From Streptococcus sp. DD12 (lineage in GTDB: Bacteria; Bacillota; Bacilli; Lactobacillales; Streptococcaceae), in contig NZ_KQ969495.1 of the NCBI RefSeq assembly GCF_001578885.1, positions 115,882 to 179,881 on the forward strand: DNA of 64,000 nt. Reading direction: 5' to 3'. Of the stretch, positions 18,881 through 26,798 are shown one piece after another (the stretch's first letter is position 1; each line of letters begins with the position of its first letter). The position numbers and the translations under genes were made by a program. The notes under the pieces were generated by a model. That model did no database searches. It saw only the letters and a program-made list of their open reading frames with translations, and was not told where the DNA came from.

Positions 18881-19441
18881 GGTCATTTTCGCTAGCCTTT
18901 GTCGCCATGAGAAATGAGTCCCTCAAATCCTTGAAAAACGAACGTTAATTCTTCTTTTATGACAGAATGTTTCAGTTTAAAGAAAGGAAAAAGAGCTATA
19001 TATACATAAATAAAAACAGTTAAAAAATCAGAATTTGTCTGTTTATGATAAGATTATGATGAAAAATGAGTCAAAAGAGTCCAAAAAGGCATTGATTAAG
19101 AAAATAGAGGAAATGTCTGTAAATTGATATTTTCTGAAAGCACTCAAAATAATTGATTACTATAATGCGAAATGCTATTGATCGTGTTTATGAAGATTAA
19201 AGACAGAAAAGGTTGAATTCTTAGTAAGAATTATAGTTTAATTTTAGTCATCTGAAATATAAGGGGATAAATAACTGACGTAACTTAAACAAGCTTTATC
19301 TTAACTTGTGGCTTATATTGTTATTAACAAATCATAAAAGGAAAAATTCTTTGCAAAAAAAATGAAGTGTTACAAGAAAGCGCTCCATTGTGACACCAAT
19401 TTTAAATAAAGATTAAAACACAAAAAGATGACGTAATTGCT
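18881..19441. other. Gene-free AT-rich region upstream of the exopolysaccharide operon
   Basis: About 560 bases, visibly richer in A+T than its neighbours, with no credible gene. It contains a TATAAT at about 19160 without a matching downstream gene, and the octamer TGACGTAA twice (19276-19283 and 19429-19436). The octamer recurs in the AT-rich gap in front of the second degenerate-GGDEF gene, suggesting shared regulatory DNA. Confidence 0.5.
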
Positions 19442-19470
19442 TTGATAATCAGATGGGGAGATGATACACT
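19442..19470 (+). promoter_or_regulatory. Promoter of the exopolysaccharide operon
   Basis: TTGATA, 17-bp spacer, TACACT, leaving a leader of about 80 bases. The leader can fold (TCGC..GCGA and CGC..GCG pairings in 19496-19538) but matches no riboswitch class I recognise. A TGACGTAA octamer ends 5 bases upstream of the -35. Confidence 0.6.
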
Positions 19471-19555
19471 TCTAGTAAGTCTTTTGAAACTTATCGCAGG
19501 ACTGCAAAAGGCGACGTGGTGAGCGCAATGAGGCGATTAAAAAAAGGAGAACAAT

Positions 19556-20701
19556 ATGTCAAAGATTAAGGTGATGCTGGTTTTTGGAACACGACCTGAA
19601 GCTATAAAAATGGCTCCGTTGGTCTTACAACTTCAAGCACAACCAGATTTATTTGAAACGGTGACTGTTGTAACAGCACAACACCGTCAAATGCTTGACC
19701 AGGTGCTGGAGACTTTTAAAGTGGAACCAGACTATGACTTGGATATTATGGGGAAAAACCAAACCCTCAGTGATATCACCGTCAAGATTTTGAACCAATT
19801 AGATGGGATTATCAAAGAAGAAGCGCCCGATATTCTTTTGGTGCATGGGGATACAACCACCACCTTTGCTGCTAGTTTGGCTGCTTTTTATAACCAAGTT
19901 CGTATTGGTCATGTGGAAGCAGGACTTAGGACCTGGAACAAGTATTCTCCATTTCCAGAAGAAATGAATCGCCAAATGACCGATGATTTGACGGATTTGT
20001 ACTTTGCGCCAACGACAGAAAGTAAGGCCAACCTAACACTGGAAAATCATCCGGAAGAAGCCATCTATATTACAGGAAATACAGCTATTGATGCCCTCAA
20101 TACAACCGTCACCGAGGACTACCGTCATGAGGTCTTAGATGCCATTGCTGCTGATAAACGCATCGTTCTTGTGACCATGCACCGCCGTGAAAATCAGGGC
20201 GAACCTATGCGTCGCGTGTTTCGGACCTTGCGGGATGTCGTCGATCAGCATGACGATGTTGAAGTGATTTACCCGGTGCATTTGAGTCCGGCAGTTCAAG
20301 AAGCGGCCAAAGAAATTTTGAGTGATGACCCTCGCATTCATTTGATCGCTCCTTTGGATGTTTTGGATTTTCATAATGTCGCTGCGCGCAGTCACTTTAT
20401 CATGTCAGACTCTGGTGGGGTTCAAGAAGAAGCCCCATCATTGGGAAAACCTGTCTTGGTTTTACGTGATACGACAGAGCGGCCTGAAGGGGTTGCAGCT
20501 GGGACCCTAAAACTTGTGGGAACTGAAAGCGAGGCAGTCCGAGAAGCCATGGAAGCTCTTTTGACGGACCAAGCTCTCTATGACAGCATGTCGCAGGCTA
20601 GCAACCCTTACGGGGATGGTCACGCCTCCAAACGTATTGCACAAGCTATTGCCTCTTACTTTGGTAAGGGAGAACGACCTGAGGAGTTTAAATCAAACTA
20701 A
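19556..20701 (+). CDS. wecB: UDP-N-acetylglucosamine 2-epimerase (non-hydrolysing)
   Basis: Interconverts UDP-GlcNAc and UDP-ManNAc in the cytoplasm. 381 residues, complete. Signatures: FGTRPEAIKMAPLV at the N-terminus, HGDTTTTFA, VEAGLRT, PEEMNR, and SDSGGVQEEAPSLGKPVLVLRDTTERPE with the UDP-binding residues. SD AAAAAGGAG. First gene of a five-gene operon in which the next start shares its stop codon (TAATG). Its presence beside a processive glycosyltransferase suggests UDP-ManNAc as donor for the polymer. Confidence 0.93.
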   Translation: MSKIKVMLVFGTRPEAIKMAPLVLQLQAQPDLFETVTVVTAQHRQMLDQVLETFKVEPDYDLDIMGKNQTLSDITVKILNQLDGIIKEEAPDILLVHGDTTTTFAASLAAFYNQVRIGHVEAGLRTWNKYSPFPEEMNRQMTDDLTDLYFAPTTESKANLTLENHPEEAIYITGNTAIDALNTTVTEDYRHEVLDAIAADKRIVLVTMHRRENQGEPMRRVFRTLRDVVDQHDDVEVIYPVHLSPAVQEAAKEILSDDPRIHLIAPLDVLDFHNVAARSHFIMSDSGGVQEEAPSLGKPVLVLRDTTERPEGVAAGTLKLVGTESEAVREAMEALLTDQALYDSMSQASNPYGDGHASKRIAQAIASYFGKGERPEEFKSN

Positions 20702-21504
20702 TGGAAGAACAAGGAATTTACCGCAAGTATGCCTTTGAAGAATCCTTAGCGACGCTAGTGATTGTTATTCTAGGCTTCTTACTCTTGACACAACTGGTTG
20801 CACCTAGTATTTTGGCTGTTGAGGCCTTCATCATGGTTATTGCCGTCTTTACGATTGCCGTTGTGACGGATGCCTTAGTGACTTGGATGATTTTATTGGG
20901 ATTTGGTATCTCTGTGATTGCTTTGGTTCTTGGTGTTAATTTCCTCAGCAGTCTGGCTGTCCTAATCTTAGAAGCCACCTTTCCTATCGTGCTCTTTTTG
21001 GCTTTGCGTGTTAATCGGGCGCGTCGGGTCCGTTTTGCCCCTGTAAAAGTCGAATACCGTGAAGCGCGTAATGCTTACAATTGGCTTCATGGGGCTTTGG
21101 CGGCGAACCAATCAGAAGGCTTTCAAGCGCTATTGATTCACTGGGCGCATAATGAACAATTCTGGCAAATTTCAGCCAAGGAGTTTGCCCAAATGATTGC
21201 TCGTATCCATGCTTACCTCAACCAACAGGTTTCTGAGAATGAGAAAGTTTATTACCTGGGCAAGGGGCACATGCTGATTTTGTCTAGCGACCTGTCTGAC
21301 AATCTGGAGGAAAGGTATCTCAAGGAATGGCGCCAAGGCTTGACCGAATTTCACTTTAAGACACGTTCGAGTGAACGTTTGGTGCAGTACCAGCGTGGTT
21401 ATCTTGCTTTTGACCAAACTAACTTGGAAAAATTTGCCCATTTCGCAGATGCCACTAAAAATCTGGAACGCCAGTTGGAAACAGACATTATCGTGGAATA
21501 CTAA
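20701..21504 (+). CDS. Membrane protein with degenerate GGDEF-like domain
   Basis: 267 residues. Four hydrophobic segments fill residues ~18-103, followed by a basic patch (RVNRARRVRF) and a cytoplasmic domain of ~150 residues. That domain follows the late GGDEF pattern, with a helix ending in an alternating strand and the turn YYLGKGHMLILS (GKGHM 187-191) at the place of GGDEF. The RxxD inhibitory-site position reads SENE. Neither catalysis nor I-site c-di-GMP binding is therefore expected. Position between wecB and the glycosyltransferase resembles regulatory subunits of cyclic-nucleotide-controlled polysaccharide synthases such as Listeria PssE; ligand unknown. Translationally coupled to wecB. 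Confidence 0.65.
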   Translation: MEEQGIYRKYAFEESLATLVIVILGFLLLTQLVAPSILAVEAFIMVIAVFTIAVVTDALVTWMILLGFGISVIALVLGVNFLSSLAVLILEATFPIVLFLALRVNRARRVRFAPVKVEYREARNAYNWLHGALAANQSEGFQALLIHWAHNEQFWQISAKEFAQMIARIHAYLNQQVSENEKVYYLGKGHMLILSSDLSDNLEERYLKEWRQGLTEFHFKTRSSERLVQYQRGYLAFDQTNLEKFAHFADATKNLERQLETDIIVEY

Positions 21505-21513
21505 GGAGGCTTC

Positions 21514-21651
21514 ATGAATCTCTCTACCCTATTTTTCATTCTATCTGCAGTCATGAGTTTGATTTTTACCCTTGGTTTTGTCACTCTCTTTATCTGCTAC
21601 GTGATTATTTCGAATCGCGTCAATAAAAACTTTAAGGCGGTGCGCAAATAA
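21514..21651 (+). CDS. 45-residue single-pass membrane protein in the exopolysaccharide operon
   Basis: A small gene with AAGGAGG 5 bases before ATG 21514 and a stop overlapping the next start (TAATG at 21649-21653). The product MNLSTLFFIL..FKAVRK has one hydrophobic helix (about 5-32) and a basic tail (SNRVNKNFKAVRK). The strong ribosome site and the overlap with the glycosyltransferase make it a real gene, probably a small subunit of the synthase. No family recognised. Confidence 0.8.
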   Translation: MNLSTLFFILSAVMSLIFTLGFVTLFICYVIISNRVNKNFKAVRK

Positions 21652-22961
21652 TGATTAGTCAATTTTTAATGATGTTCACCATGATTTCCATTTGGATTTC
21701 TTTGGCCTGGGCTATTGTCGTTTTAGCGTCAAGTGTTCGTTTTTGGTTGAAACATTCCGATTTCAAGGTGGACACATCGCCGCTTCCTGAATACCCAATG
21801 GTTACGATTGTTGTCCCTGCCCACAATGAAGATGTGGTCATTGCGCAAACGACCAAGGCGATTTTGGATTTAAATTACCCACATGACCGTGTCGAAGTGC
21901 GTCTTTATGCCGATAACTGTGATGACAATACCTACGATGAGATGATGCGGGTCTACCAACAGCCTCAGTACCGTGACCGCAATGTTAAAATTGTGGCCCG
22001 GACAGGGACAGGTGGTAAGGCAGGGGTGCTAAACGATGCCCTGCAAGTGGCTCAAGGTGATTACATTTGTGTCTACGATGCCGATGCCATGCCTGAAAAG
22101 AATGCCCTTTATTTCTTGGTCAAAGAAGTGATGAAGGACCCTGAACGCCATGTCGCTTCCTTTGGACGTAATAAAACACGTAATGCCAATCAAAACTTCT
22201 TGACGCGTTGTATCAACCAAGAAATTGTCGTAACGCAACGGGTCCACCATGTTGGCATGTGGAATGCCTTTAAAATTGGACGTATCCCAGGGACCAACTT
22301 TATCATCAATACCGACTTTGTAAAATCTATCGGTGGCTGGAAAAACGGTGCCTTGACTGAGGACACTGAAATCTCCTTCCAGATTATGCAATCGGGCAAA
22401 TTGATTGCCTTGGCCTATAATTCAGAAGCTTTCCAACAAGAACCTGAGACCTTAAAGTCTTACTACATGCAACGAAAACGCTGGGCTAAAGGAAACTACG
22501 AAGTTATTTTAGACAACTTCAAACACCTTTTTGGCCGTGGCAACTGGCGCGTGAAGCTTGAAGTGTTCAACTATTCTTGTACCTTTTTCTGGTTCAATGC
22601 AGCCATTGTCTTGTCAGACATCATCTTCTTTATCAATGTCTTAGCCATGATTCTCCACGTCTTTTTCCCAGGGGTGGACATGCCTTTCACTTTTGATTCA
22701 GAGAATATCTACATTGCCCAATTTATGTTGTTTAACTGGATTTTGATGATTTTGATTTACCTTTTGCAAATCAACATTGCCATGGCTTCACAATTTGGAC
22801 AAGCAACGACCAAACAAATCTGGCTGGCTTTTGCTTCTTACTTTACCTATTCTCAACTGTTCATCATTGTGTCTATCGACTCAGTGACGTCAATTATTTT
22901 GGATAAGGTGCTTAAGCGTGGCGAGACCAAGTGGGTCAAGACCAAACGGTTTGCAGGATAG
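21651..22961 (+). CDS. Processive family 2 glycosyltransferase (cellulose/chitin/PNAG-synthase type)
   Basis: Polymerises a beta-linked polysaccharide from a UDP-sugar and moves it through the membrane. 436 residues: one N-terminal membrane helix (~5-30), a GT-A domain with VVPAHNED (55-61), metal-binding DAD (143-145), TED with the catalytic base (236-238) and QRKRW (274-278), then three or four C-terminal helices. The Q(Q/R)xRW and TED motifs mark processive synthases. It has no PilZ domain, so cyclic-nucleotide control, if any, would act through a partner. The product is inferred from neighbours (WecB, GH8) and not shown by the sequence. Confidence 0.88.
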   Translation: MISQFLMMFTMISIWISLAWAIVVLASSVRFWLKHSDFKVDTSPLPEYPMVTIVVPAHNEDVVIAQTTKAILDLNYPHDRVEVRLYADNCDDNTYDEMMRVYQQPQYRDRNVKIVARTGTGGKAGVLNDALQVAQGDYICVYDADAMPEKNALYFLVKEVMKDPERHVASFGRNKTRNANQNFLTRCINQEIVVTQRVHHVGMWNAFKIGRIPGTNFIINTDFVKSIGGWKNGALTEDTEISFQIMQSGKLIALAYNSEAFQQEPETLKSYYMQRKRWAKGNYEVILDNFKHLFGRGNWRVKLEVFNYSCTFFWFNAAIVLSDIIFFINVLAMILHVFFPGVDMPFTFDSENIYIAQFMLFNWILMILIYLLQINIAMASQFGQATTKQIWLAFASYFTYSQLFIIVSIDSVTSIILDKVLKRGETKWVKTKRFAG

Positions 22962-22970
22962 GAGGATCCG

Positions 22971-24077
22971 GTGAAACAAACATATTTTCGTTATTTCTGG
23001 TTTGTTGCGATTCTTGGCGCTCTAGCCGGCGCAGTCATCTTTGCTCGCCAACAAGCCCCAGGACAAATCAAAACCAATCTCTACCATCAGTGGGCGAATA
23101 CCTTTGTCAAAACAAGTGGTGATGTTGCCTATGTTAAAACAGACACTGCACGGGATCAGGATGTTGTCCTGTCAGAGGGACAAAGTTATGGCATGTTGAT
23201 CGCGGCAGAAGCTGGGCAAAAAGGCCTGGCTAGTCAGGAAGACTTTGATAAGCTCTATCGCTATTATCTGCAACACCGCTACAATGGCACTCAATTGATG
23301 TCTTGGCGCCAGACAGTGACAACAGATAAGATTGTCGATGATGATAACAATGCGACAGACGGTGACCTTTACATTGCTTATGCCCTCATTCAGGCGAGTC
23401 AGGTCTGGAAAAACAAAGCTGAAAGCTACCAAAACCAAGCAAAAGCCATTTTGGCAGATATTTTAGCCTATAACTACAATAGAACAACGGGCGTTTTGAC
23501 CCTTGGAAACTGGGCAGATGAAGCCTCAAAAAATCATTACCTGATGCGGACTTCTGATGTGGTGCCAGCCCAATTCCAAGCCTTCTATGACTTGACTGGT
23601 GATAACACCTGGCTAACTGTCAATGATAAGATGTTGACGGCGCTGGAAAAAATGAGTAACCAAACCAAGACCGGTCTCGTTCCTGACTTTATGTGGGTCA
23701 ATGCAGACGGCAGTGTTTCGGCAGCCAAAGCAGGAACCATCTCATCTTCCTATGACGATGACTATTACTATAACGCCTGTCGGGTCCCTTATAACTTGGC
23801 GCAAAGTCAAGATAAGCGGGCGCAAGCTGTCACCGATCGCATTTTGGATTTCTTTATGACCCAAGAAGCGATTTATGGCGGTTATTCCCTCAAGGGCAAA
23901 GTGGTAGATTACCATCAGTCAGCTAGTTTTATCGCGCCAGTGGTCTTAGCGGCAAGTAAAAATAGTGCCTATACCAAGCTGGTGCAACAACACAAGTACA
24001 TCTTCCAACAAAATCTTCCAAGCAATAACTACTATGATTCAGCTCTGACAACCTTGTCAGCTTTGGAAGCCTTGTAG
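22971..24077 (+). CDS. Membrane-anchored GH8 glycoside hydrolase
   Basis: Endo-acting hydrolase of beta-1,4 polymers, placed as BcsZ in cellulose operons and PssZ in Listeria: it trims or releases the polymer being made. 368 residues. An N-terminal uncleaved or signal helix at ~8-25, then the alpha6/alpha6 barrel with SEGQSYGM (E69, proton donor) and ATDGDLYIAYAL (D130). The position that carries the catalytic Asp in CelA-type enzymes reads Asn268 (YNACRVPY), as in the GH8 subfamily with a displaced base. SD GGAGGATCC decides the start (GTG 22971). Last gene before a terminator. Confidence 0.88.
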   Translation: MKQTYFRYFWFVAILGALAGAVIFARQQAPGQIKTNLYHQWANTFVKTSGDVAYVKTDTARDQDVVLSEGQSYGMLIAAEAGQKGLASQEDFDKLYRYYLQHRYNGTQLMSWRQTVTTDKIVDDDNNATDGDLYIAYALIQASQVWKNKAESYQNQAKAILADILAYNYNRTTGVLTLGNWADEASKNHYLMRTSDVVPAQFQAFYDLTGDNTWLTVNDKMLTALEKMSNQTKTGLVPDFMWVNADGSVSAAKAGTISSSYDDDYYYNACRVPYNLAQSQDKRAQAVTDRILDFFMTQEAIYGGYSLKGKVVDYHQSASFIAPVVLAASKNSAYTKLVQQHKYIFQQNLPSNNYYDSALTTLSALEAL

Positions 24078-24083
24078 CAGACG

Positions 24084-24118
24084 AAAGAGTCACGAATGAG
24101 AGTTCGGACTCTTTTTTT
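24084..24118 (+). terminator. Terminator after GH8 gene
   Basis: AAAGAGTC and GACTCTTT flank a 15-base loop, followed by T7. Confidence 0.75.
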
Positions 24119-24569
24119 ATTTTTAAACCGTCATTTTCTGTAACTTCTTTGCAAAAATATGACGGCATCCTATTAAAAGAAGATAAGAACATAAATAAAT
24201 CGGGCAGAAGCTAGCCAAAGGAAAAATTTCGGAAAATTTCTAGCTGACCAATAGGCGATTTCTTGACTTGCAACAAATTGTTGCATATCTAAATTTAAAG
24301 GGTGCTAAGGGTTAAGCCTTTACCCATCATAAGGAGGGATGCTCAGATTGATGCCTTTTATCAAGATGACAAATGTAATAAATAGTAAAACAATGTTCGG
24401 ATATGACGTAATAGTTGGGTTATTTAAAGCAGAAACTCTTTGCTAAATGGCAATTTTAATGCACAAAAATTGTCCTAATCTGTAAAAATGTCACGATTAT
24501 TACAGTTGACCTAGCATTTATGACGAGATTTAAATACAGGTTAAGAATTGCATTTGAGACATAAATAGA
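24119..24569. other. Gene-free AT-rich region before the second degenerate-GGDEF gene
   Basis: About 450 bases without a credible gene. It carries one TGACGTAA (24404-24411), the octamer also found twice upstream of wecB, and several short A/T runs. No tRNA, repeat array or recognisable RNA seen. Confidence 0.45.
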
Positions 24570-24598
24570 TTGTAGTCTGCTGGTTCTCATGTTAGACT
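24570..24598 (+). promoter_or_regulatory. Promoter of second degenerate-GGDEF gene
   Basis: TTGTAG, 17 bases, TAGACT with an extended TGT; a leader of about 70 bases follows. Confidence 0.55.
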
Positions 24599-24677
24599 GA
24601 AGACATCAGGAAATGTGGTTAAGTTTTCTTATAAATCATCTGTCTGGCGAATGGTTTAAGAGAGAAGGGAGGCGCAG

Positions 24678-25427
24678 ATGAAAAGACGATTGGAATGGGC
24701 GGCCTATGCTTTGGTCACCCTGCTTATGGTTTTGTTTGCTATCTGTTTCTTCTGTATTCGTGGTCTTTTTTGGACAGAAGCCTTTCTTATCTTGTTGATG
24801 GTTTTGATTGGCTTTTTGTTGACAGATTTTTTGGTGTTTGGGCTCATCTTTTTGGGACTTTCTTGTATTGTCATAGCCTTGTTTTTCGCTGATTTATCAA
24901 AAGCTTATATTCACATGCTCTTATGGGAGGTTATGTTAGCTATGCTGGCAGGTTTATTTTATCGGTTGTCGACAAGAGATAACCAGTTACCCAATCATCT
25001 TAAGGAGGAAGAAAAGCAGGCTCAAGCGAGTTATCAAGTCCTCAAGGATAAGTTAGACAGTTTAACCATCCGAAATGGGCAGGCCCTTTTATTGGAGTGG
25101 TCCAACTATCTTCAAATCACACAGGCCTTTCCACATCAGACCCGCCGTGCAGTTAAACGCATGTCCCAGTACCTCAAGTTGACCTTGTCGAGTCACCAGG
25201 AAGTGTTTTACCTAGGCGAAGGGCGTTTTCTAATCCTGTCGGACGATGTCACTGAAAACTTGCAGGAAATTAGTAGGCTCTTGTGGCAAGAGACCTTTAA
25301 ACAACTCACCTCATCAGATTTTCAAGAAGCTGTCAAGCTTTCTGACGCCCATCTCTGGCTCAATCCAGCAGATGTCAAGAGCCTAACGGACTTGTCAGAG
25401 CTATTAGCTAAGCTTGAGCAGTCCTGA
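24678..25427 (+). CDS. Second membrane protein with degenerate GGDEF-like domain
   Basis: 249 residues, a diverged paralogue of the protein encoded at 20701. Three to four membrane helices (~8-98), a charged coiled-coil-like stretch (~107-130), then the GGDEF-like fold with VFYLGEGRFLILSDD: the GGDEF site reads GEGRF (180-184) and the RxxD position reads SSHQ. The alignable run between the two proteins is YLGxGxxLILSxD plus a following NLQE/NLEE. It has its own promoter and terminator and lies just outside the polysaccharide operon. Likely a second input into the same machinery, inferred from similarity and position only. Confidence 0.6.
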   Translation: MKRRLEWAAYALVTLLMVLFAICFFCIRGLFWTEAFLILLMVLIGFLLTDFLVFGLIFLGLSCIVIALFFADLSKAYIHMLLWEVMLAMLAGLFYRLSTRDNQLPNHLKEEEKQAQASYQVLKDKLDSLTIRNGQALLLEWSNYLQITQAFPHQTRRAVKRMSQYLKLTLSSHQEVFYLGEGRFLILSDDVTENLQEISRLLWQETFKQLTSSDFQEAVKLSDAHLWLNPADVKSLTDLSELLAKLEQS

Positions 25428-25496
25428 TGAAAACCGCTCTCTTCTTAGGCCTGATGGCAGAAGAGGCGCGAGGGGCGCCCTAAACTTAGCTATGAA

Positions 25497-25528
25497 AAGA
25501 TAGGCCAGAAGCTTGTGGCCTATTTTTT
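25497..25528 (+). terminator. Terminator before the copper operon
   Basis: ATAGGCCA and TGGCCTAT with a GAAGCTTG loop, then T-rich tail. Confidence 0.8.
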
Positions 25529-25539
25529 AGTGTTTTATG

Positions 25540-25599
25540 GTTGACAAGTGTAAACCATGGTGGTAGAATAAAACTGTCGATAGGTTTACAGATGTAAAC
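25540..25599 (+). promoter_or_regulatory. copYA promoter with two cop boxes
   Basis: GTTGACAAGTGTAAAC (25540-25555) and GTTTACAGATGTAAAC (25584-25599) both match the CopY operator RNYKACANNTGTMRNY completely. The promoter is TTGACA (25541-25546), 17 bases, TAGAAT (25564-25569): the first box covers the -35, the second lies just after the -10. Direct evidence for copper-inducible repression by CopY. Confidence 0.92.
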
Positions 25600-25630
25600 A
25601 GAAAACTATCTCTAGAAATGAGGTGACAAA

Positions 25631-26068
25631 ATGGGATTATCCAATGCCGAATGGCAGGTCATGCGTATCTTATGGATGAAAGGGAGCCTAACCAGTTCTG
25701 AGATTATTGCTTATTTGTCTGAACGGTATGATTGGTCGCCCTCGACGGTCAAGACGCTTTTGCGGCGGTTGGTCGAAAAAGGTGGTTTGACACAGGAAAA
25801 ATCTGGTCGGGCCTTTCTTTACTCGCCCGCCATCAGCCAAAAAGACAGCACACGCTTGGTTGGTCAGGATGTTTTGGACAGGGTTTGTGCCAAGTCGGTC
25901 AGTCAGGTGCTGGCAAATATTATTCAGCAAGCGGACCTGACCCAGGCGGATGTGGCTATTGTTGAAGAGGCTTTAAAGGCGAAGCGTGAGCACTTGGTCG
26001 AAAAAGTGGCTTGTAATTGCTTGGGCCCTCGTCCTGAGCTGACGAAAGAGGAGGTTTCAAATGCTTAA
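25631..26068 (+). CDS. copY: Copper-responsive repressor CopY
   Basis: BlaI/MecI-type winged-helix repressor that leaves DNA when Cu(I) displaces Zn. 145 residues. N-terminal winged helix (NAEWQVMRILWMKGSLTSSEI, then STVKTLLRRLVEKG). The C-terminus carries a single CNCLG-type cysteine motif (ACNCLGPRPE); the canonical enterococcal form is CxCx4CxC, so the metal site here has only two visible cysteines. Two perfect cop boxes lie upstream. cupA starts 8 bp inside its 3' end. Confidence 0.92.
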   Translation: MGLSNAEWQVMRILWMKGSLTSSEIIAYLSERYDWSPSTVKTLLRRLVEKGGLTQEKSGRAFLYSPAISQKDSTRLVGQDVLDRVCAKSVSQVLANIIQQADLTQADVAIVEEALKAKREHLVEKVACNCLGPRPELTKEEVSNA

Positions 26069-26432
26069 ACTTATGGTCTTATTACTTGCTTTTGGGGTGA
26101 TTGCCTTTATCTTATGGTGGTTTTTTGCCAAGCATGAGACATCGGGTGTCAGGGCCCAGCGCATAGGAGACCGCCAAGAGGCTCGCATTACGGTTAATGG
26201 CGGTTACAGTCCAGGCACGGTAGTCCTTGAAAAAGGGGTGCCAGCGCGACTGATTTTCAATCGGGTAGACCCTTCTCCCTGTGTGGACCAGGTGGTCTTT
26301 CCTGACTTTGGGGTGCAAGCAGATTTGCCCATGAAAGAAGACTATGTGATTGACATCACGCCAGATAAAAGTGGTGAATTTGGCTATGCCTGCGGCATGA
26401 ATATGCTCCATGGCAAGCTGGTTGTTGAATAA
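26061..26432 (+). CDS. cupA: CupA, membrane-anchored Cu(I)-binding cupredoxin
   Basis: In S. pneumoniae CupA is a membrane-bound Cu(I) chaperone required for copper resistance. 123 residues, the same as the pneumococcal protein. One N-terminal membrane helix (~3-23), then a cupredoxin fold with a cysteine in PSPCVDQV and the CGMNM motif (Cys, two Met) near the C-terminus as metal ligands. Lies between copY and the exporter, overlapping copY by 8 bp. Confidence 0.9.
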   Translation: MLKLMVLLLAFGVIAFILWWFFAKHETSGVRAQRIGDRQEARITVNGGYSPGTVVLEKGVPARLIFNRVDPSPCVDQVVFPDFGVQADLPMKEDYVIDITPDKSGEFGYACGMNMLHGKLVVE

Positions 26433-26464
26433 AGTTAGAAGTATGTGTAATAAAGGAGGCTATT

Positions 26465-26785
26465 ATGGCAGTGTTTGGTGATTTATTTGGAAAAAAAGCG
26501 CAAAAAGCAGAAGTGGAAAATGGTCTACAAAAGGTCACAGTCACAGTGGATGGGGGCTATAAGCCTGAAACCATTCAGTTGGCAAAAGGCGTCCCTGCAG
26601 AGATTACCTTTGACCGCAAAGACCCGTCAGGCTGCTTGGCTCAGGTAAAATTTAAAGCCTTTGATATTTTAGAAGATTTGCCTCTTGGGGAAAAGACGAC
26701 GATTCGCTTTACGCCAAATCAAGCGGGTAAGTTTGACTACTCATGTGGGATGGAAATGATTTATGGTCACTATACGGTAAAATAG
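26465..26785 (+). CDS. Free-standing cytosolic cupredoxin (detached CopA metal-binding domain)
   Basis: 106 residues, no membrane helix, paralogous to CupA over its whole fold: VDGGYKPETIQLAKGVPAE matches CupA's VNGGYSPGTVVLEKGVPAR, with a cysteine in PSGCLAQV and a CGMEM ligand motif. In S. pneumoniae an equivalent domain is fused to the N-terminus of CopA. Here it is its own gene with SD AAAGGAGG, its own stop at 26785, and CopA starts 13 bases later in another frame. Probably hands Cu(I) to CopA. Confidence 0.82.
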   Translation: MAVFGDLFGKKAQKAEVENGLQKVTVTVDGGYKPETIQLAKGVPAEITFDRKDPSGCLAQVKFKAFDILEDLPLGEKTTIRFTPNQAGKFDYSCGMEMIYGHYTVK

Positions 26786-26798
26786 GAAGGAGTAGCTT

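Noticed and set aside
19056..19127. 23-codon open frame (MMKNESKESKKALIKK...) in the AT-rich gap
   Set aside because: No ribosome binding site and lysine-rich composition as expected from AT-rich DNA; not supported as a gene.
19471..19555. c-di-GMP riboswitch in the leader of the polysaccharide operon
   Set aside because: The leader is too short and lacks the conserved GGACGCAAAGCC-like core; only generic short stems are seen.
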